Positions 36,851 to 40,031 of a DNA stretch of 40,031 nt are shown piece by piece. The stretch's first letter is position 1; each line of letters opens with the position of its first letter. The position numbers and the translations under genes are program-made. The notes beneath the pieces are model-generated. The model was not told the origin of the DNA and ran no database searches. It worked only from the letters and a program-made list of their open reading frames with translations. Location: positions 1 to 40,031 of the forward strand of contig JAATFX010000068.1 in assembly GCA_015654925.1 (NCBI GenBank), in the 5' to 3' direction. The DNA is from Enterobacterales bacterium. GTDB lineage: Bacteria > Pseudomonadota > Gammaproteobacteria > Enterobacterales > Enterobacteriaceae.

Positions 36851-37270
36851 AACGTAGCCCTGGTAGAGGCTATTGCCCGGACTCTTAGCATGGATGCTTG
36901 CCGGGTATGAATGAACGGGCGGGAATGTCCAAACGTTGGTATAAGGCACAATCTTGGTCACTACGAACGGCCGGCGCATCTGCTGATACTCCCGAGGTAA
37001 CGATGCATATTCAATGGCAAGGCCGGCGTAGGTTTGTTGCAACGTCTGCTATTGCGCCGACAAACGTGTATGCGCCTCATCCGGCTGGTTGGCAGCATTA
37101 TGTTGCCGCTCCCGGCGGCTGAACAACCGCTGTAGCGCGGCGTATTGCGCAGGCTTGGGTAATTGCCACTGGCTTTCGGAAAACCAGTGCGAGCACATCT
37201 GCGTTCCGGTGACGGCGTTAATCTCAACGGCCACGCCCCCTATATCTGACTGCGGGATGTGCTGACACGG
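36839..37270 (-). pseudogene. Decayed gene of unknown function, internal stop
   Basis: On the minus strand one frame reads through about 37270 down to 36839 with a single in-frame TAG at 37046-37048. The first part reads IGGVAVEINAVTGTQMCSHWFSES and QYAALQRLFSRRERQ; the second part, after the stop, continues QTLQQTYAGLAIEYASLPREYQQ and ends LYQGYVLKH. The flow across the stop suggests one ancestral coding sequence. I do not recognise the family. The opposite strand carries the last codons of the XRE gene, which overlaps its end by 12 bp. Confidence 0.4.
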
Positions 37271-37822
37271 TAGCCTTCCTGGCCCAGCAGCCGGATAACC
37301 GAGCTGCTGCCCTACGCTGAAAATAGCTTCACTTGATCCGGGCGGGATATCTGCGGCATCTTGCCAACCCGCTACTCACTGATGAAAGAACACCACAAAC
37401 GGAATCTGCCTGGGTGTTGAAAAATAGCCGGGGCCCCATAGCCCCATAGCCCCATAGCCCGGCCGGCAACATTAGACTACTTTCAGTCCACAGCAGAGAC
37501 ATCATTGGGGTTATATAGTGGCAGAGTGAGTCCCAATGGTTCCCTAACGGTTCCTAATGTTACCAAATCAGTATGATGGTGCACGGGACTCAGCATCGGC
37601 AGGTCAATATCGAACGGCAAGATGAGCTCGCCACTCGCTTACAGATCTGGAGGCTACATTGGCAGAAAAACGGATTATTTCCGTTCATAAAAACACATCG
37701 CAGACGGCGCGCTACAATCGTAAAACCGAGGGGGCTCCCGTTGCCGGCGGTCAGAAAAAATGAATAGTTATGCGACTCGCAAAAATCATGTTAGGAAGTG
37801 ATGGTGGGAATGCAGGGAAATT
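37271..37822. other. Degenerate region left of the first tRNA-Leu repeat
   Basis: Gene debris with no supportable ORF. A plus-strand frame at 37573-37767 and an alternative frame in the same stretch both look like scraps. An 8-bp tandem repeat of GCCCCATA, about three copies, lies near 37433-37459. The region ends at the first 129-bp att-like repeat. Confidence 0.4.
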
Positions 37823-37826
37823 GGCA

Positions 37827-37849
37827 TAAAAAAACCGCCTATCGGCGGT
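37827..37849 (-). terminator. Intrinsic terminator within repeat copy 1
   Basis: On the minus strand ACCGCC (37849-37844) and GGCGGT (37839-37834) pair around a 4-nt loop, with a T run following. It is the presumed original terminator of the tRNA-Leu gene and is duplicated in copy 2 at 38949-38971. Confidence 0.85.
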
Positions 37850-37893
37850 ATCAACTTGCTCATACTACTTTGTTTTTATTACGAAATCTTGGT

Positions 37894-37949
37894 TGGTACC
37901 CGGGACGGGACTTGAACCCGTACAGCCATAAAGCCGAGGGATTTTAAAA
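37894..37949 (-). tRNA. tRNA-Leu 3' fragment, copy 1
   Basis: Read on the minus strand it begins in the anticodon loop (TTTTAAAATCCCT, as in tRNA-Leu with anticodon UAA) and runs through the variable region, the T-loop GGGTTCAAGTCCC and the acceptor end GGGTACCA. The 5' half is absent: the bases before the loop do not match AGGGA. It is therefore a truncated, non-functional copy, the usual result of site-specific integration with crossover at the anticodon loop. Confidence 0.88.
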
Positions 37950-38148
37950 ACCTTTCCAGCATCACGTAAATCAATAAGTTTAGTTAATTCAGCAAGTTAT
38001 AAACCATCAATATGGGTTTATTTGGGTGATAGCGGCGGCGGTAGTCATTATCCAGCGCTAAACTGCCATCCTAACCAGTGCATCCAGCATATTGCATTCT
38101 TACAAAATGCCATCTAAAATAACCCAAACGTTTAGGTTTATGTTGCCC

Positions 38149-38388
38149 ATGCCAACAATTTTCAGGTTTAAAGAATGGCGGGTGATGATTTACACCATGG
38201 ATCATTTACCTCCGCATGTACATGTTATAGGAACCAATGGCCAGGTTGTTTTTGTTTTGCTAAAAGACAACATTGAGCTGAGAGAAATGATTGGCGTAAA
38301 ACCTAAGGAACTCGCGAAGATCGAGAAGGAGCTTCTTAAACAACTGCCGCAACTACAGTCAGCATGGGAGCAAATCCATGGCAACTAA
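38149..38388 (+). CDS. DUF4160 protein, candidate toxin of a TA-like pair
   Basis: A 79-residue protein, starting MPTIFRFKEWRVMIYTMDHLPPHVHV, the DUF4160 signature. The C-terminal part (EMIGVKPKELAKIEKELLKQ) is helical. DUF4160 genes usually precede DUF2442 genes and are widely listed as putative toxin-antitoxin pairs, though function is unproven. The start at 38149 matches the family start; an upstream extension to 38092 is unlikely. It overlaps the following gene by 11 bp, which implies translational coupling. It lies in the segment between the two tRNA-Leu repeats. Confidence 0.78.
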   Translation: MPTIFRFKEWRVMIYTMDHLPPHVHVIGTNGQVVFVLLKDNIELREMIGVKPKELAKIEKELLKQLPQLQSAWEQIHGN

Positions 38389-38791
38389 AACACAAATCGA
38401 TGCAGCCGCGCAGCGCGGCCTGGAAACGATGAATAGCCCGTTACGTGCCATTGCGGCCCGCTATGATGCCAAATCGCAACGCGTCATCGTAACGTTAGTA
38501 TCTGGTATCGAATTGGCCATACCGCCGGCGATTGTTCAGGGATTAAGCACTGCTAGCGCTGCGGAACTGACAGACATAGAGATTACGCCTCTGGGGAACG
38601 GGCTTTACTTCCCGGCTATTGACGCCGATGTGTTTATCCCGGCGATAATGGATGGCTATACAGGAACCAGCAAATGGATGGCACGCGAACTTGGCCGCAA
38701 AGGAGGTTCCGCGACCTCCGAGAAGAAAAGCGCTGCCTCAAAGGCGAATGGCAAGCTTGGCGGTCGGCCTAAAAAAGTAAACGTGGCTTGA
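38378..38791 (+). CDS. DUF2442 protein, candidate antitoxin partner
   Basis: A 137-residue protein with the DUF2442 core: YDAKSQRVIVTLVSGIELAIPP, then LTDIEITPLGNGLYFPAIDADVFIPA. A C-terminal extension (GRKGGSATSEKKSAASKANGKLGGRPKK) has an AT-hook-like GRPKK end and may bind DNA for autoregulation. DUF2442 partners DUF4160 in many genomes. It starts inside the end of the DUF4160 gene. Pair, overlap and cassette position all fit a toxin-antitoxin module, which remains inference. Confidence 0.8.
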   Translation: MATKTQIDAAAQRGLETMNSPLRAIAARYDAKSQRVIVTLVSGIELAIPPAIVQGLSTASAAELTDIEITPLGNGLYFPAIDADVFIPAIMDGYTGTSKWMARELGRKGGSATSEKKSAASKANGKLGGRPKKVNVA

Positions 38792-38948
38792 ATACCAGCG
38801 GATCATGGCCTCACCGCATGGCCTCCGTGGCGTTCAATCTTTGCAAAATCAGTGTATTCATCTAATATTTCAGGCGATATCATCGTCACAATAAATGAGC
38901 ATAGTCAGGATGTAGTCATATTCAGGTTTTGGCGGCAAATCCCAGGCA

Positions 38949-38971
38949 TAAAAAAACCGCCTATCGGCGGT
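38949..38971 (-). terminator. Intrinsic terminator within repeat copy 2
   Basis: Identical to the copy 1 terminator: ACCGCC and GGCGGT arms, 4-nt loop, T run on the minus strand. Confidence 0.85.
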
Positions 38972-39015
38972 ATCAACGTGCTCATACTACTTTGTTTTTA
39001 TTACGCAATCTTGGT

Positions 39016-39071
39016 TGGTACCCGGGACGGGACTTGAACCCGTACAGCCATAAAGCCGAGGGATTTTAAAA
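39016..39071 (-). tRNA. tRNA-Leu 3' fragment, copy 2
   Basis: Same fragment as copy 1: anticodon-loop start, T-loop and encoded CCA end, no 5' half. The bases before the loop (AAAAGTT) do not complete the stem. The intact gene, if the model is right, should lie to the right of this window. Confidence 0.88.
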
Positions 39072-39221
39072 ACTTTTAGTACGATATGCAAATCAAAGAG
39101 TTAGGTAAAATCAGGTAGTTGCAAAACATGATGGCGGGTTAATTTGGGCCGATGCGGATTGTGTAGTCACTATTTGAATGAAGATACTCATTACCCCCTC
39201 CGCCAGCATACAATCAAAAAA

Positions 39222-39270
39222 GTGTTGCGTGCTGAGGAACAGTGTTATATTGTTCCTTGGTACGCAACAC
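39222..39270 (+). promoter_or_regulatory. Nested palindromic operator/promoter of higBA
   Basis: A perfectly symmetric 49-bp element. GTGTTGCGT (39222-39230) is inverted at 39262-39270, and inside it AGGAACA (39235-39241) is inverted at 39251-39257, with 4-bp spacers on both sides. The centre holds TTATAT, a probable -10. It ends 14 bp before the higB start. This is the layout expected for autorepression by the HigBA complex. Confidence 0.8.
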
Positions 39271-39284
39271 CCACGAGCCACTTC

Positions 39285-39563
39285 ATGATTAAAAGCTTTA
39301 AGCACAAAGGATTGCGCCTGTTTTTCGAGAAAGGGTCAACCGCAGGTATTGACGCGCAGCAGTCTGGTAAACTCCGCCTACGTCTAGCAGTTATCGATGC
39401 GGCGGAAGATATCAAAGATATTGACCGGCCGGGATATTGCCTTCACGCGCTTACCGGGGATAGGAAAGGCCAATGGTCTATAACCGTCACGGGCAACTGG
39501 CGCATTACATTTGAATTTATGGATGGCAATGCCTATGTCATTAATTATGAGGATTATCACTGA
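39285..39563 (+). CDS. higB: HigB-type toxin (RelE superfamily)
   Basis: A 92-residue RelE-fold ribosome-dependent mRNA interferase of the HigB branch: MIKSFKHKGLRLFFEKGSTAG, then KLRLRLAVIDAAEDIKDIDRPG, GDRKGQWSITVTGNWRITFEF and YVINYEDYH. Toxin and antitoxin order (toxin first) is the HigBA pattern. An in-frame extension to 39144 would run through the operator, so the start at 39285 is preferred. It overlaps higA by 1 bp (TGATG). Confidence 0.92.
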   Translation: MIKSFKHKGLRLFFEKGSTAGIDAQQSGKLRLRLAVIDAAEDIKDIDRPGYCLHALTGDRKGQWSITVTGNWRITFEFMDGNAYVINYEDYH

Positions 39564-39847
39564 TGACTATGTTTAATCCGCCGCACCCCGGTGAAATTAT
39601 TGCAGAGACTCTGGACGATCTTAATATCGGCATTCGTGAGTTCTCCCGCGCACTGCATGTCGCCCCTTCCACCGCACAGCGGCTGGTCAGCGGCCATTCT
39701 GCGGTTTCTCCAGAAATGGCCCTGAAACTTTCAGCGGTACTTGGCAGTTCGGCGAAATTCTGGCTCAATCTCCAAGACAATTACAGCCTTTGGGTAGCCC
39801 AGAAAGAAGTTGATACCTCACAGCTACACCGGCTGGTTGCGGCCTGA
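39563..39847 (+). CDS. higA: HigA antitoxin (XRE family)
   Basis: A 94-residue antitoxin with the HigA start MFNPPHPGEIIAETL and helix-turn-helix IREFSRALHVAPSTAQRLVSG, then SPEMALKLSAVLG and KFWLNLQDNYSLW. It neutralises HigB and binds the operator. Coupled to higB by a 1-bp overlap. Confidence 0.94.
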   Translation: MTMFNPPHPGEIIAETLDDLNIGIREFSRALHVAPSTAQRLVSGHSAVSPEMALKLSAVLGSSAKFWLNLQDNYSLWVAQKEVDTSQLHRLVAA

Positions 39848-40031
39848 TGACTGCGCAACTCGCCCATAGCGTCCTTACACCTGTATGTCTCGTGGGAAAA
39901 GATGAATGAGTAGCCCGGTTAAACCGCGCTTATTTATCAACTCGACAGCTATTATTGCAGGTCGCAGATCATTGGGACAAAGAGAGGCGCTTTGGTATTT
40001 TTATTTTGAAATGATATTATGAAAGCCAAAC
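39848..40031. other. Right edge with a possible coupled tiny ORF
   Basis: A 38-codon frame (39906-40022, MSSPVKPRLFINSTAIIAG) ends in a TGA overlapping by 4 bp the ATG (40019) of a frame leaving the window (MKAK). The ATGA overlap suggests coupling, but neither frame is long enough to judge. No tRNA or third repeat is visible before the edge. Confidence 0.35.

Larger units (their letters stand above)
37823..37951. repeat. 129-bp direct repeat, copy 1 (att-like)
   Basis: Nearly identical to 38945-39073 with the same offset of 1122 bp and only two differing bases (37856 and 37884). It contains, on the minus strand, a tRNA-Leu 3' half and its terminator. The left flanks of the copies are unrelated. 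Right of the repeat the two copies stay aligned without a gap for another 100 bp but with only about two thirds identity. This is the pattern of related attachment-site arms. Confidence 0.9.
38945..39073. repeat. 129-bp direct repeat, copy 2 (att-like)
   Basis: Second copy of the tRNA-Leu-containing repeat, 1122 bp right of copy 1. It carries on the minus strand the same terminator (38949-38971) and tRNA-Leu 3' fragment (39016-39071). It separates the DUF4160/DUF2442 pair from the higBA pair. Confidence 0.9.

Noticed and set aside
37433..37459. Tandem GCCCCATA repeat, considered as a CRISPR or phase-variation tract
   Set aside because: Only about three short copies, no spacers, and not inside a gene.
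37894..37949. A functional tRNA-Leu gene
   Set aside because: The 5' half (acceptor and D-arm) is missing in both copies, so neither can be a working tRNA.

Overview
The window is a piece of an enterobacterial chromosome (order Enterobacterales). About its first 24 kb matches, gene by gene, the region of Escherichia coli between rluC/rne and ymdB, with high identity and a GC-rich third codon position. The genus cannot be fixed from the sequence. The GC-rich core, lone phage genes, small RNA and membrane genes and eroded islands would suit a Sodalis- or Pectobacterium-like lineage, but that is only an impression.

Region 1 (1-25.3 kb, core). Divergent yceD and yceF are followed by rluC (minus), the long rne leader and RNase E, then pyrC, dinI with a LexA box, a small unknown gene, bssS, solA, trhO, an Old Yellow Enzyme homologue, lpxL, mdtG, a small secreted protein, msyB, yceK, an extra membrane protein gene, the opgGH operon, clsC and ymdB, and a GH1-like glycosidase. 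Themes are RNA metabolism (rluC, rne, trhO, ymdB), envelope building (lpxL, opgGH, clsC) and stress response. Differences from E. coli K-12: rne abuts pyrC directly, opgC is missing between opgG and clsC, and a membrane protein gene lies between opgH and yceK. At the left edge yceD loses its C-terminus at about base 239, where it joins the end of a TPR-type regulator gene on the other strand.

Region 2 (25.4-34.8 kb, accessory and stress genes). This holds two tiny membrane-protein genes, a DUF2158 (YodC-like) gene, a lone phage tail-fibre-assembly gene, a manganese catalase with a lysine/alanine-rich tail, the HD hydrolase yedJ, a YpfH-like esterase, an ErfK-type L,D-transpeptidase and an exported beta-carbonic anhydrase. 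After these come a candidate small RNA, a 34-residue membrane protein behind a near-perfect CRP site, two small lipoproteins (one an I78-type inhibitor) and a second DinI-family gene (MsgA-like) that also has a LexA box.

Region 3 (34.8-40.0 kb, recently acquired or eroding DNA). A strongly AT-rich acyltransferase-3 gene is followed by an XRE regulator, gene debris, and two 129-bp direct repeats (37823-37951 and 38945-39073). Each repeat is the 3' half of a tRNA-Leu gene cut at the anticodon loop, plus its terminator. Between and after them sit two toxin-antitoxin-like pairs (DUF4160/DUF2442 and HigB/HigA). The layout looks like a tandem array of small tRNA-anchored cassettes and is the most interesting structure in the window.
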